A stretch of 64,000 bases of DNA, from assembly GCA_016278615.1 (NCBI GenBank), contig JADQBM010000010.1, positions 1 through 64,000 of the forward strand. Reading direction: 5' to 3'. Shown here in pieces: positions 53,468-61,822 of the stretch. The notes below the pieces were generated by a model. It had not been told where the DNA came from. It saw only the letters and a list, made by a program, of their open reading frames with translations, and made no database searches. How positions within the stretch are numbered: position 1 is the first letter of the stretch; each line of letters begins with the position of its first letter. The stretch is from Clostridia bacterium (GTDB lineage: Bacteria > Bacillota > Clostridia > Peptostreptococcales > JAAYPU01). Position numbers and translations under genes: made by a program.

Positions 53468-54400
53468 ATGAAAAAAATTGCATCCAATCTTACAGAGCTC
53501 ATTGGGAATACACCTATGTTATATCTTAACAATTACTGCACAAGGTTGTCTTTAAAATCACAAATAATTGGCAAATTAGAATACTTGAATCCTTCTGGAA
53601 GTGTAAAATGCAGAGTCGGCGCTGCAATGGTTCAAGCTGCAGAGGATAAAGGATTAATCAATAAAGATACCATCATTATTGAACCTACAAGTGGAAATAC
53701 AGGCATTGCATTGGCTTTTGTAGCAGCCGCTAAGGGCTATAAATTAATATTAACCATGCCAGAAACAATGAGTATTGAGAGAAGAAAGCTATTATCCGCA
53801 TATGGAGCAGAAGTCATTCTGACCCCAGGATCTGAAGGAATGAAAGGTGCTATAGAAAAAGCAGAATCCTTAGCTTCTGAAACACCTAATTCCTTTGTCC
53901 CTCAACAATTTAAAAACCTTGCAAACCCAGAAATCCACAGAAAAACGACAGCAGAAGAAATATGGAAAGACACCCAAGGTCTTATAGATATTTTTGTAGC
54001 AGGTGTAGGAACAGGTGGTACTATAACGGGTACTGGAGAAGCATTGAAAGCTAAAAATTCTAATGTTAAAATAGTTGCGGTAGAACCCTTTGATTCTGGT
54101 GTATTGTCTGGAGAAACTCCCGGCCCACATGAAATCCAAGGTATTGGAGCTGGTTTTATTCCTGATGTTCTTAACTTGAAAATCATAGATGAAATTTACA
54201 AGGTAAATATTGAAGAAGCTTATAGAGCTTGTCGAATCACCGCAAAATCAGAAGGTCTTCTCATAGGGATTTCTTCAGGTGCCGCACTTCATGCTGCAAC
54301 TGAAATTGCAAAACGACCTGAAAATGAAGGTAAAACCATCGTCGTTATACTTCCTGACAGCGGTGAAAGATATCTGTCTACAGATTTGTTCGAAGAATAA
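53468..54400 (+). CDS. cysK: Cysteine synthase A
   Basis: O-acetylserine (thiol)-lyase making cysteine from O-acetylserine and sulfide, PLP-dependent. The PLP lysine lies in [17 protein letters not shown]. The substrate loop [30 protein letters not shown] phosphate loop and SSGAALHA are intact. The usual NPxxSVKDR reads VKCR here, a notable Asp-to-Cys change next to the catalytic Lys. 310 aa. Shine-Dalgarno gtggagg. No T-box or other leader was seen. Confidence 0.94.
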   Translation: MKKIASNLTELIGNTPMLYLNNYCTRLSLKSQIIGKLEYLNPSGSVKCRVGAAMVQAAEDKGLINKDTIIIEPTSGNTGIALAFVAAAKGYKLILTMPETMSIERRKLLSAYGAEVILTPGSEGMKGAIEKAESLASETPNSFVPQQFKNLANPEIHRKTTAEEIWKDTQGLIDIFVAGVGTGGTITGTGEALKAKNSNVKIVAVEPFDSGVLSGETPGPHEIQGIGAGFIPDVLNLKIIDEIYKVNIEEAYRACRITAKSEGLLIGISSGAALHAATEIAKRPENEGKTIVVILPDSGERYLSTDLFEE

Positions 54401-54436
54401 AATTAAGCCTTCAATATTAATCCTGAAGGCTTAATT
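54401..54436. terminator. Bidirectional terminator between cysK and livF
   Basis: aattaagccttca and tgaaggcttaatt form a 13-bp perfect stem. It serves both converging genes. Confidence 0.82.
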
Positions 54437-54449
54437 ACGTTCCCATCAT

Positions 54450-55178
54450 TTATTTTTCCTTGGTTTTAATAACGGCCTCTCCTAAATAAGCTTTCTGAAC
54501 ATCTGCATTATTCAAGAGTTCACTTCCTTTTCCTTCCAATACGATGGTTCCCGTTTCCAATACATAGGCATAGTCTGCTATCTCTAACGCAGCTTTGGCA
54601 TTTTGCTCAACCAGAAGAACAGTGACCCCATTACTATTTATTTCTTTAATAATTTCAAAAATGTTTTTTACAATAAGAGGCGCCAATCCTAAAGAGGGCT
54701 CATCCATCATAATCAGTTTGGGTTTGCTCATTAAAGAGCGTCCAACAGCTAGCATCTGCTGTTCCCCACCTGATAGCGTCCCTGCAATTTGCCACTCTCT
54801 TTCCTTCAGTATGGGAAACAACTCCGTGACTTTATTGAAGTCACGATCTATTTCATTTTTATCTGTTCTCGTGTAAGCACCTAATAAAAGGTTCTCCTTA
54901 ACAGAGAGGTTTGGAAATATTCTTCTTCCTTCAGGCGTCAATACCAAGCCCCTTTTAACAATGTCCCTTGTTTTCAAGCTACTTATGTCTTGTTGATTAT
55001 AAATAATTGAGCCCTCATTTTTTTTGACAAGACCCATGATACATCTTAATGTGGTGCTTTTTCCTGCCCCATTGGCCCCAATCAGAGAAACTGTCTTTCC
55101 CTTTTCCACATTGAGATTAATCCCTTTAAGGGCATGTATTCCCCCGTAAAACACATGTAAGTTTTCTATTTTTAACAT
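54450..55178 (-). CDS. livF: Branched-chain amino-acid ABC transporter ATPase (LivF)
   Basis: ATPase subunit of a HAAT-family importer. GANGAGKST, TLSGGEQQMLAVGRSLM, IMMDEPSLGLAP, and the LivF-type LVEQNAKAALEIADY. 242 aa. It is the last gene in the livHMGF run, starting one base after livG ends. Confidence 0.95.
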   Translation of the reverse strand: MLKIENLHVFYGGIHALKGINLNVEKGKTVSLIGANGAGKSTTLRCIMGLVKKNEGSIIYNQQDISSLKTRDIVKRGLVLTPEGRRIFPNLSVKENLLLGAYTRTDKNEIDRDFNKVTELFPILKEREWQIAGTLSGGEQQMLAVGRSLMSKPKLIMMDEPSLGLAPLIVKNIFEIIKEINSNGVTVLLVEQNAKAALEIADYAYVLETGTIVLEGKGSELLNNADVQKAYLGEAVIKTKEK

Positions 55179-55179
55179 G

Positions 55180-55941
55180 TTAATCCACTCCTAAATAAGC
55201 TTCTATTACCTTTTGATTGTTTTGTATCTCAAAAGGATTTCCTTCTGCAATGGTAATCCCATAATCTAAAACATATATTTTTTCACAGACACCCATTACC
55301 ACCTGCATATGATGCTCAATCATTAGTATTGTCAGATTAAAATCATCTCTTATCCTTGCAATAAAGCCCATCAGATCCTGAGATTCCTGTGGGTTCATTC
55401 CCGCTGCAGGTTCATCTAAGAGAAGTACTTTAGGATCTGTAGCCAAGGCTCTCGCAATCTCTAATCTTCGTTGCATGCCATAGGGCAATGAATAGGAGTC
55501 TTCATCTTTCACATGAATCAAACCTACCTTTTCTAAAAGCTCCAAAGATTTTATATGCATTTCTTTTTCTTTCGTGATATAGCGAGGCGTTTTAATAACA
55601 GAGGATACCCAATTGGATTTTAATCTCAGATGATTGGCTACAAATACATTGTCTAGTACCGTAAGTTCTTTAAACAAGCGGATATTTTGAAAGGTTCTGG
55701 CAATACCAAATTGGGTAATTTCATGAGGTTTTTTCCGCGTAATATCCATATCCTTATAGAAAACCTTTCCCTCAGTAGGCAAATACACCCCTGTAATCAT
55801 ATTAAAGGCCGTGGTCTTACCTGCTCCATTAGGGCCAATTAAACCAACAATCTGATTTTCTTCTAAATTTATCTTTAAGTTGGATACTGCTGTTAGCCCA
55901 CCAAATTTCATTGTAATATTATCAGTTCTTAATATCGCCAT
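55180..55941 (-). CDS. livG: Branched-chain amino-acid ABC transporter ATPase (LivG)
   Basis: Partner ATPase. GPNGAGKTT, YGMQRRLEIARALA as the signature region, VLLLDEPAAGMNPQES and the LivG-type IEHHMQVVMGVCEKIYVLD. ATG 55941 (MAILRTDNITM) is preferred to the GTG three codons earlier. It lies between livM and livF. Confidence 0.95.
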   Translation of the reverse strand: MAILRTDNITMKFGGLTAVSNLKINLEENQIVGLIGPNGAGKTTAFNMITGVYLPTEGKVFYKDMDITRKKPHEITQFGIARTFQNIRLFKELTVLDNVFVANHLRLKSNWVSSVIKTPRYITKEKEMHIKSLELLEKVGLIHVKDEDSYSLPYGMQRRLEIARALATDPKVLLLDEPAAGMNPQESQDLMGFIARIRDDFNLTILMIEHHMQVVMGVCEKIYVLDYGITIAEGNPFEIQNNQKVIEAYLGVD

Positions 55942-55957
55942 GTATTTCACATCCCTT

Positions 55958-57061
55958 TCAGCAATCTTTGGTTCTGAAAACCATGCGCCTTGATACTCTT
56001 TTCAGCCATGCCCAGGAGAACTCTTTGGTCCCCATGAGGCCTCTTTGCCAAAACAAGATGACCGCCATCAACATAATTGAAAACACAACCATTCTTAAGC
56101 CTGGAATCCCTTGAATTTCTATGAATCCAAAGTCCATTCTTCCATCCAGTACTCGCAACACTTCCATCATTATGGTAACAATAACAGCTGCAATGACATT
56201 TCCCGTGATACTGCCAATACCACCAAAAACAACAATGAGGACAATGTTAAAAGTCAGTAAAAATCTGAACATAAGGGGATCAATGGTTCCCATAAGGTGT
56301 CCCAAAAGTGCACCGCCTATTCCAGCGAAAAAGCTTCCAATTATAAAAGCCATCATTTTATGCTTAAAAAGACCAATACCCATGGCTTCTGCTGCTATTT
56401 CATCTTCACGTATGGCTTTAAATGCTTTGCCATAGCTGCCATGAATCAAAAGTATCATGAAAATAATAGTTGCAATTGCAATTCCCCATGTCCACCAGAC
56501 GTTAACTGTATTGGGAAGACCTTTTAACCCTAAAGCACCGTTTGTAATGCTTTGCAAATTGGTAAATACAATGCGAATAATTTCAGCAAACCCCAGAGTT
56601 GCAATAGCAAGATAATCATCCTTCAGACGCAAAACAGGAGCCCCTATAATGGCGCCCGCAAGAGCTGCCATTATTCCCGCCATGAGCACACCTGTAGGGA
56701 AAGACACCTGCACATTTGCAAGCCATGGCACCATGGGTTTTAAAAAGAAATTCATTTGTTTAACTTCTGGAGACATAGTAAGAAGTGCGCAGGTATAAGC
56801 ACCTACAGCCATAAAGCCAGCATGTCCCAAAGAAAATAATCCTACGAATCCATTAATGAGATTCATGCTTAAAGCAAGGATAATATAAATGGCACATAAA
56901 TTTAAAATTCTGATTTGATAGTTATCCAATGTTTTATTTAAAACACCTATAATAATCAGAGTAACGATAATGGCTATTATTGTATAGAGACTGTTCTTGT
57001 TTGTAAATAAATTTTTAAGCCACCATTTCCAACTGATGGTATCTAATGTCTTTTCTTTCAT
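55958..57061 (-). CDS. livM: Branched-chain amino-acid ABC transporter permease (LivM)
   Basis: Permease of about 10 membrane segments. It has NLINGFVGLFSLGHAGFMAV and the cytoplasmic loop AFKAIREDEIAAEAMGI that contacts the ATPases, typical of LivM. 367 aa with a hydrophilic N-terminus and a longer basic C-terminus. A gaaggtg lies upstream of ATG. It starts two bases from the livH stop. Confidence 0.94.
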   Translation of the reverse strand: MKEKTLDTISWKWWLKNLFTNKNSLYTIIAIIVTLIIIGVLNKTLDNYQIRILNLCAIYIILALSMNLINGFVGLFSLGHAGFMAVGAYTCALLTMSPEVKQMNFFLKPMVPWLANVQVSFPTGVLMAGIMAALAGAIIGAPVLRLKDDYLAIATLGFAEIIRIVFTNLQSITNGALGLKGLPNTVNVWWTWGIAIATIIFMILLIHGSYGKAFKAIREDEIAAEAMGIGLFKHKMMAFIIGSFFAGIGGALLGHLMGTIDPLMFRFLLTFNIVLIVVFGGIGSITGNVIAAVIVTIMMEVLRVLDGRMDFGFIEIQGIPGLRMVVFSIMLMAVILFWQRGLMGTKEFSWAWLKRVSRRMVFRTKDC

Positions 57062-57063
57062 AG

Positions 57064-57972
57064 CTACACCTTCTCTACAGAACTTTTTCCCATTATTCCA
57101 TCGGGTTTTAGGAGTAATATCGCAATGAGCAACACAAATGCAAAAGCATCTCGGTAGCCAGATAAATCATACGGCATATATACAGATACGGCAACGATCA
57201 TAATTTCTCCAAAACCTAAAATGAAACCTCCGATAACAGCCCCCTTAATATTTCCTATTCCACCAACTACCGCAGCAATAAAACATTTCAAACCAGGCAT
57301 AAGCCCCATAAGGGGTATCAATTGGGGATATTTAAGCCCCCACATGACGCCTCCAATAGCCGCTAACGCTGAACCAATTCCAAAAGTAAATGAAATAACC
57401 GTATTCACATTTATACCCATGAGTCTAGCTGCTTCATAATCCTTAGAGACTGCCCTCATGGCCATTCCCATTTTAGTTTGATTGATGATATACCCTAATA
57501 TAAATAAGACAAGAATGGTTACAATAGGAATAATGACTGAAATACTAGATGAGCTGACGCCTGATATTTGAATTATTTTTGAAAATATAGGAACTGAAGG
57601 AAAAGCTTTTGGTATTCCACCAAAAAACACGACGGCAAGGTTTTGTATTAAGAAAGAAGCTGCTATAGCAGAAATCATAATAGAAATTCTCGGGGAATTT
57701 CTCAAAGGTCTGTACGCACCTCTCTCAAGTACTGTGCCAAATAAAATCGTTAATATAATTGCAATGGCAAATGAAATATACCAAGGTAGTAAAAAAGAAG
57801 TCATCGCATAAAATGCAAAGTAAGTGCTCAGCATAAAAACATCCCCATGGGCAAAGTTTATCAATCTTAGGATGCCATATACCATAGTATAGCCTATTGC
57901 CAGTAGTGCGTACAAACTCCCGAGAGAAGCTGCATTAACCAATTGCTGCATGAATATAGTCAAGCTCATCAT
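57064..57972 (-). CDS. livH: Branched-chain amino-acid ABC transporter permease (LivH)
   Basis: Permease with LGSLYALLAIGYTMVYGILR and NFAHGD at the start, the LivH signature. AMRAVSKDYEAARLMGINVN is the ATPase-contact loop. 302 aa. Two adjacent ATG codons follow ggagg; the second (57969) has slightly better spacing. It is preceded by a terminator hairpin after livK. Confidence 0.94.
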   Translation of the reverse strand: MMSLTIFMQQLVNAASLGSLYALLAIGYTMVYGILRLINFAHGDVFMLSTYFAFYAMTSFLLPWYISFAIAIILTILFGTVLERGAYRPLRNSPRISIMISAIAASFLIQNLAVVFFGGIPKAFPSVPIFSKIIQISGVSSSSISVIIPIVTILVLFILGYIINQTKMGMAMRAVSKDYEAARLMGINVNTVISFTFGIGSALAAIGGVMWGLKYPQLIPLMGLMPGLKCFIAAVVGGIGNIKGAVIGGFILGFGEIMIVAVSVYMPYDLSGYRDAFAFVLLIAILLLKPDGIMGKSSVEKV

Positions 57973-58060
57973 TGATCCTCCATAACATATTATTTAATCC
58001 TTAGATTTCAAATTTAATCTTTAAATATCTTGAAATAAATTCTAAATTTCAAGTCTAAGA

Positions 58061-58106
58061 AAAAAACAAGAATAATGTAGCCTCCCTGAGAGGAAGACTA
58101 CATTAT
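58061..58106 (-). terminator. Attenuating terminator between livK and livH
   Basis: On the minus strand, ataatgtag...ctacattat forms a 9-bp stem with an inner CTC/GAG pairing, followed by tcttgtttttttc. It would let the binding-protein gene be expressed more than the membrane genes. Confidence 0.78.
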
Positions 58107-58122
58107 AAAACTTTTCTCTTAT

Positions 58123-59289
58123 CTAAAAAGGTTCCACAGTAGATTTATAAGTAAATTTACCGTCTTGGATTGTTTTGATGATAGCAGATTTTACCGCATC
58201 ACCATTTTCATCCAATGTAACGATTCCAGCTGCGCCTTGGAAGTTTTCAGTTGCTGCTAATGCATCTCGAATAGCAGGTCCATCTGTAGAGCCTGCTCTT
58301 TCAATGGCATCTAAAGCAAGGATATACGCATCAAAAGCCAGTGCTGTTACAGCAGCCGGTTCTTTGTCTTCTCCATATTTGGCTCTATAAGCATCTAAGA
58401 AAACAGTTGTAGTATCTGTTAATGGCACTGCAGAGTCAAAGAATGTAGAAAATACTGCGCCCTCAACAGCTTCGCCACCGATTTCGATAACTGCAGGTGT
58501 TTCCCAAGTATCTCCACCAAGGAAAGCAATATCAATACTAAGTTCTTTTGCTTGCTTCATAAGCAATGCAGATTCAGTAAAGTTGCCTGGAGCAAATATA
58601 GCATCTGCGCCAGATTCTTTAATGGATGTCAGTTGAGCCGTAAAGTCTTGGTCTCCTGTATTATAATTACTTACACTCACAATAGCGTCTTCATCATCCG
58701 TCAATTTTTTAAATTCATTTTGGAAAATTTGAGAAAGTGCAACGGAATAATCATTTGAAATCTCTTGAATGATGGCTACTTTTTTAGCGCCGGCTTCATT
58801 ATAAGCATAATTTGCCATTACAACGCCTTGGAAGGAATCAATGAAGCAAACTCTGAAGTAATATTCATTGCCCAATGTTACAAGAGGATTTGTACATGAA
58901 GTTCCGATCGCAGGAATCTGAGCTTCTTCAAAGATTGGACCTGCAGCCATAGAGAATGAACTTCCCCAACTACCAAGAACCACAGCAACTTTTTCCTTGT
59001 CAACAAGGTTTCTTCCAGCATTTGCTGCTTCAACTTTGTCCGATTTGTTGTCTACATAAACAACTTCAATCTCTTTGTCAAGTACCGTTGGAAATAGCTC
59101 ATGGGCCAACTCAATACCTTCTTTTTCCAATGCACCACCCGCAGCATTCGCTCCGGTAAAAGGCTCAAATACGCCAATCTTAATGACCTCATCTTCGCCT
59201 TCAGTACCACTATCTGCTGGCTCACTTGAGCAGCCAAACATTAAAGCTACAGACATTAAAAGAAAAACTAAAAATATGTTTCTTTTCAT
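58123..59289 (-). CDS. Branched-chain amino-acid ABC transporter substrate-binding lipoprotein
   Basis: Type I periplasmic-binding fold. The N-terminus NIFLVFLLMSVALMFGCSSE has a lipoprotein signal and Cys, followed by EDEVIKIGVFEPFTGANAAGG, the LivK/BraC-like opening. AVVLGSWGSSFSMAAGPIFE and YNTGDQDFTAQLTSIKESGA are conserved. ATG 59289 with gaggggga; the track's start five codons earlier lacks this. First gene of the liv cluster. Ligand could be branched-chain or another amino acid. Confidence 0.93.
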   Translation of the reverse strand: MKRNIFLVFLLMSVALMFGCSSEPADSGTEGEDEVIKIGVFEPFTGANAAGGALEKEGIELAHELFPTVLDKEIEVVYVDNKSDKVEAANAGRNLVDKEKVAVVLGSWGSSFSMAAGPIFEEAQIPAIGTSCTNPLVTLGNEYYFRVCFIDSFQGVVMANYAYNEAGAKKVAIIQEISNDYSVALSQIFQNEFKKLTDDEDAIVSVSNYNTGDQDFTAQLTSIKESGADAIFAPGNFTESALLMKQAKELSIDIAFLGGDTWETPAVIEIGGEAVEGAVFSTFFDSAVPLTDTTTVFLDAYRAKYGEDKEPAAVTALAFDAYILALDAIERAGSTDGPAIRDALAATENFQGAAGIVTLDENGDAVKSAIIKTIQDGKFTYKSTVEPF

Positions 59290-59324
59290 TTTTATCCCCC
59301 TCACTTTTTTTATAAAGCAATATT

Positions 59325-59333
59325 ATTATATCA
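59325..59333 (-). promoter_or_regulatory. Extended -10 promoter of the liv operon
   Basis: TGATATAAT on the minus strand, 36 bases before the start codon. No clear -35 box is present, as is common with extended -10 promoters. Confidence 0.5.
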
Positions 59334-59436
59334 GATAAATAGGTTTTGATATATAAAAAAATTGAATTTTAAGAAATGATGTTAGTAACATTATTCATAT
59401 TTTCATAAATAAAATGAATTTAAAGGCAATTCATCC

Positions 59437-60771
59437 CTAAATAAACGATTTATACAAAGCCGTGTAAGATTTCATATTTTTTGAAATTTTATATAACAGC
59501 TCAATTAATTTGTTAATTTCATCAAAATTATTATAGAGGCCAAAGCTGATTCTTACCATTCCCGGAATTAAAACATTGTGATGGGTACGATAATGATCTA
59601 AATCATTCTCCGATAAATTCAACATCTTTTCAACATAAAGATGAGAACAAAACAGCCCATCTCTTACTGCAATCCCGCCCTCTCTGGAAATAATTTCCGC
59701 CAGTAAGGAATGGGGTATCCCTTTCATGGTAAAGGAAATGAGGGCAACTCTCTCATCCTCCTTTTTATCATAACAATACAAATCAATTCCAGGTATATTC
59801 TTTAGTTCACTTATGGCATAGTGAATCAGACTATTCTCATACTCATGAATGGCATCTAAACCAACCAATTTCAATGTTTTTACAGAATCTATCAAGGCAT
59901 TCACGCCCATTATATTAGGTGTTCCAGCTTCATCCTTTGACGGTGAATCTGCCCATTCAATGAAATTACGAGAAACAAGCCTTACATCTCCCCCTCCTTT
60001 ATAAGTGGGCTCCCCTTTTTCAAAAGTTTCTTTTGGTCCCACCAAAACACCTACACCAAAAGGTGCATACATCTTATGCGAAGAAAAGGCTAAATAATCA
60101 ATATGTTCCAATGAACCATGAGGTTTCATATCGAAAGAGACATGGGGAACTAATTGGGCGCCATCAACAAGAATCTTTGCACCATATTTATGGGCTATTT
60201 GGGCAATTTTATAAATAGGATTGATATATCCAGTCACGTTTGAAGCGCCTGTCACCGTCACCAAAGCTACTTTTCCCTTGTGCTTAATCAGTTTATCTTC
60301 CAAGTCATTCAAAGACAATTTTCCAACTCCATCGATGCTCACATATTCCACAGTAAATTTATCTCTCCAAGGCAAATCATTCGCAAGGTGCTCCATATCT
60401 GTTGATAAAATAACACTCTCACCATTTTCCTGAGCAAATCGATATGCAATTATATTAATAGACTCTGTTGTATTTTTTGTAAAGATCACTGTATCTTTAG
60501 CTTTATCTGCTTTTATGAAATCATAAATGATTTGGCGACCTTCTTCATATGTATTAGAAGATAACCTTGATTTAAAACCTTTTCCCCGATGAATGGATGA
60601 ATACCATGGAGCAAAATTCACAATACCATTCATCACAGAAATAAGTGGAGGCGTTGTTGCCGCATTATCAAAATTTATGGCTGTAACGTAATGCCCACTT
60701 GCTAATGGGATCTTAGTCTCCACTCCTAATACCGAACTTCTTAAATACTTACTAAAATCAGTTTGTTTCAT
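59437..60771 (-). CDS. Class V aminotransferase, cysteine desulfurase-like
   Basis: PLP enzyme. INFDNAATTPPLISVMNGI opens the domain. VDGAQLVPHV binds the cofactor, AFSSHKMYAPFGVGVLVG carries the Schiff-base Lys, and GGIAVRDGLFCSHLYV has a Cys near the expected catalytic loop. 444 aa, with an N-terminal extension of about 30 residues compared with NifS/SufS. No isc/suf genes lie nearby, so sulfur transfer is possible but not shown; selenocysteine lyase or another aminotransferase role is also possible. Confidence 0.85.
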   Translation of the reverse strand: MKQTDFSKYLRSSVLGVETKIPLASGHYVTAINFDNAATTPPLISVMNGIVNFAPWYSSIHRGKGFKSRLSSNTYEEGRQIIYDFIKADKAKDTVIFTKNTTESINIIAYRFAQENGESVILSTDMEHLANDLPWRDKFTVEYVSIDGVGKLSLNDLEDKLIKHKGKVALVTVTGASNVTGYINPIYKIAQIAHKYGAKILVDGAQLVPHVSFDMKPHGSLEHIDYLAFSSHKMYAPFGVGVLVGPKETFEKGEPTYKGGGDVRLVSRNFIEWADSPSKDEAGTPNIMGVNALIDSVKTLKLVGLDAIHEYENSLIHYAISELKNIPGIDLYCYDKKEDERVALISFTMKGIPHSLLAEIISREGGIAVRDGLFCSHLYVEKMLNLSENDLDHYRTHHNVLIPGMVRISFGLYNNFDEINKLIELLYKISKNMKSYTALYKSFI

Positions 60772-60868
60772 ATGAACCCTATCAACTCCAATCTTTCATT
60801 TAAATTATATGCTTTTTCAATAATCTTTATTTATGAATAGAAGAAAAGAGAAAATTAAGCAAATAAAA

Positions 60869-60900
60869 TAATGCAGATCTTTATAAGCCAAAATCTGCAT
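60869..60900 (-). terminator. Terminator after the YjdF-like gene
   Basis: aatgcagat and atctgcatt form a 9-bp stem. On the minus strand it is followed by ttatttta. Confidence 0.65.
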
Positions 60901-60910
60901 TTATTAAATG

Positions 60911-61249
60911 TTAGACACACCGTATGATTATTAATGTCCCTTTTTCTTCTCTTTCTTCTTTTTCAATCTTATTTGATATTTTTCTTTTTCCATTTTTTTC
61001 TTTTTCTTCTTTTGACCTAACCTTACGTTCTACTTTCCGAGATTCATGCTCAAGTTTAAGAGCTTGCTGTGCTTTAGTACCAACACCTGTGTTTTTTAGC
61101 TGTCTTTTTATTTGCCGCTGCATACGTTTCGGGTTAACCCGTCGGTCCATTTTACTCTTATCTTTAACAGGTCTGCTAAATTTTAAATCATAAAAATGCT
61201 GTGATATAAAATCATAGATAATACCTATAGAAAGAATAGTGATCTTCAT
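60911..61249 (-). pseudogene. Truncated YjdF-family protein (DUF2992)
   Basis: The C-terminal half is a good match to YjdF proteins: LKFSRPVKDKSKMDRRVNPK, then RMQRQIKRQLKNTGVGTKAQ and a long Lys/Glu tail. The N-terminal half is reduced to MKITILSIGIIYDFISQHFY. The usual start MKITVYFD-like joins directly to the DFI.....LKFS helix, so about 40 residues are deleted internally. No Shine-Dalgarno is seen. It is probably non-functional, although the frame is open. Confidence 0.7.
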
Positions 61250-61259
61250 GTTACTGCTA

Positions 61260-61530
61260 CTTGAGAAAAAAACTCACTTAAACCATTTATTAAGTTAAAC
61301 TTTTGCGTAATGTTTTTCATGCGTTACAATTTCAATGTGTAAGAGATGTTTAATGTATTTATTAGCAGGTTTGTATTAGTTTTTGCAGTAAATTTCGATT
61401 AAGGGACTTAAATATTATTTACTGTAAAAACCGGTCCCTACATCACATTTTGCGTGGATTTAGCGTACCGCGTCTTTGCTGAAGCTTAACCTATCTTAAG
61501 GGTTCGTTTGCAAAACAAGAATAAATATAT
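61260..61530. other. Intergenic region, no supported gene
   Basis: About 270 bases upstream of the truncated YjdF gene. Contains an accggtccctacatc fragment of the palindromic TGTAGGG family and a gcgtaatg...catgcgttac pair. No RNA gene recognised. Confidence 0.45.
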
Positions 61531-61537
61531 AAGGTAA

Positions 61538-61585
61538 AGGGACACACCTTTCGCTTAAGGGTCTATCTTTCTAAGGAATGTCCCT
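61538..61585. repeat. GGGGACA palindromic repeat, copy 3
   Basis: gggacacacctt...aaggaatgtccc. It differs from copies 1 and 2 at about ten places, but the inner stem has changed from CCTC/GAGG to CCTT/AAGG, so pairing is kept. Confidence 0.8.
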
Positions 61586-61670
61586 GGTCTATTAACATCC
61601 AACTTACTTTTCCGTGCAAAAGTTGATAGTTAATAGCTTTAAAGCAACGATAAATTCTCTTAATATTAAA

Positions 61671-61698
61671 CCGGAGGTAGATTTTATTCTACCTCCGG
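61671..61698. terminator. Hairpin CCGGAGGTAGA
   Basis: ccggaggtaga-ttttat-tctacctccgg, a perfect 11-bp stem followed on the plus strand by aaaatat. No gene ends here on either strand, so its origin is unclear. Confidence 0.6.
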
Positions 61699-61766
61699 AA
61701 AATATATTGCTTATTTTGTTTTACAAGAGCTCTACCCCAACATTTGACACAGAGCCAAAAAATAAA

Positions 61767-61820
61767 ATGGCTTTGCTGTAAAGCAAAACCATCCTTCAAT
61801 CTTAAATCCTAAATCTTATT
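61767..61820. repeat. Core-hairpin element, short copy with AAATCCT tail
   Basis: ggctttgctgtaaagcaaaacc hairpin followed by atccttcaatcttaaatcct. It lies at the citrate synthase 3' end and is closely related to the right end of the 35.2 kb element. Confidence 0.75.
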
Positions 61821-61822
61821 AC

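Noticed and set aside
60924-61193. Plus-strand 89-aa ORF, Ser/Phe-rich
   Set aside because: Shadow of the Lys/Glu-rich minus-strand YjdF tail; no start signal.
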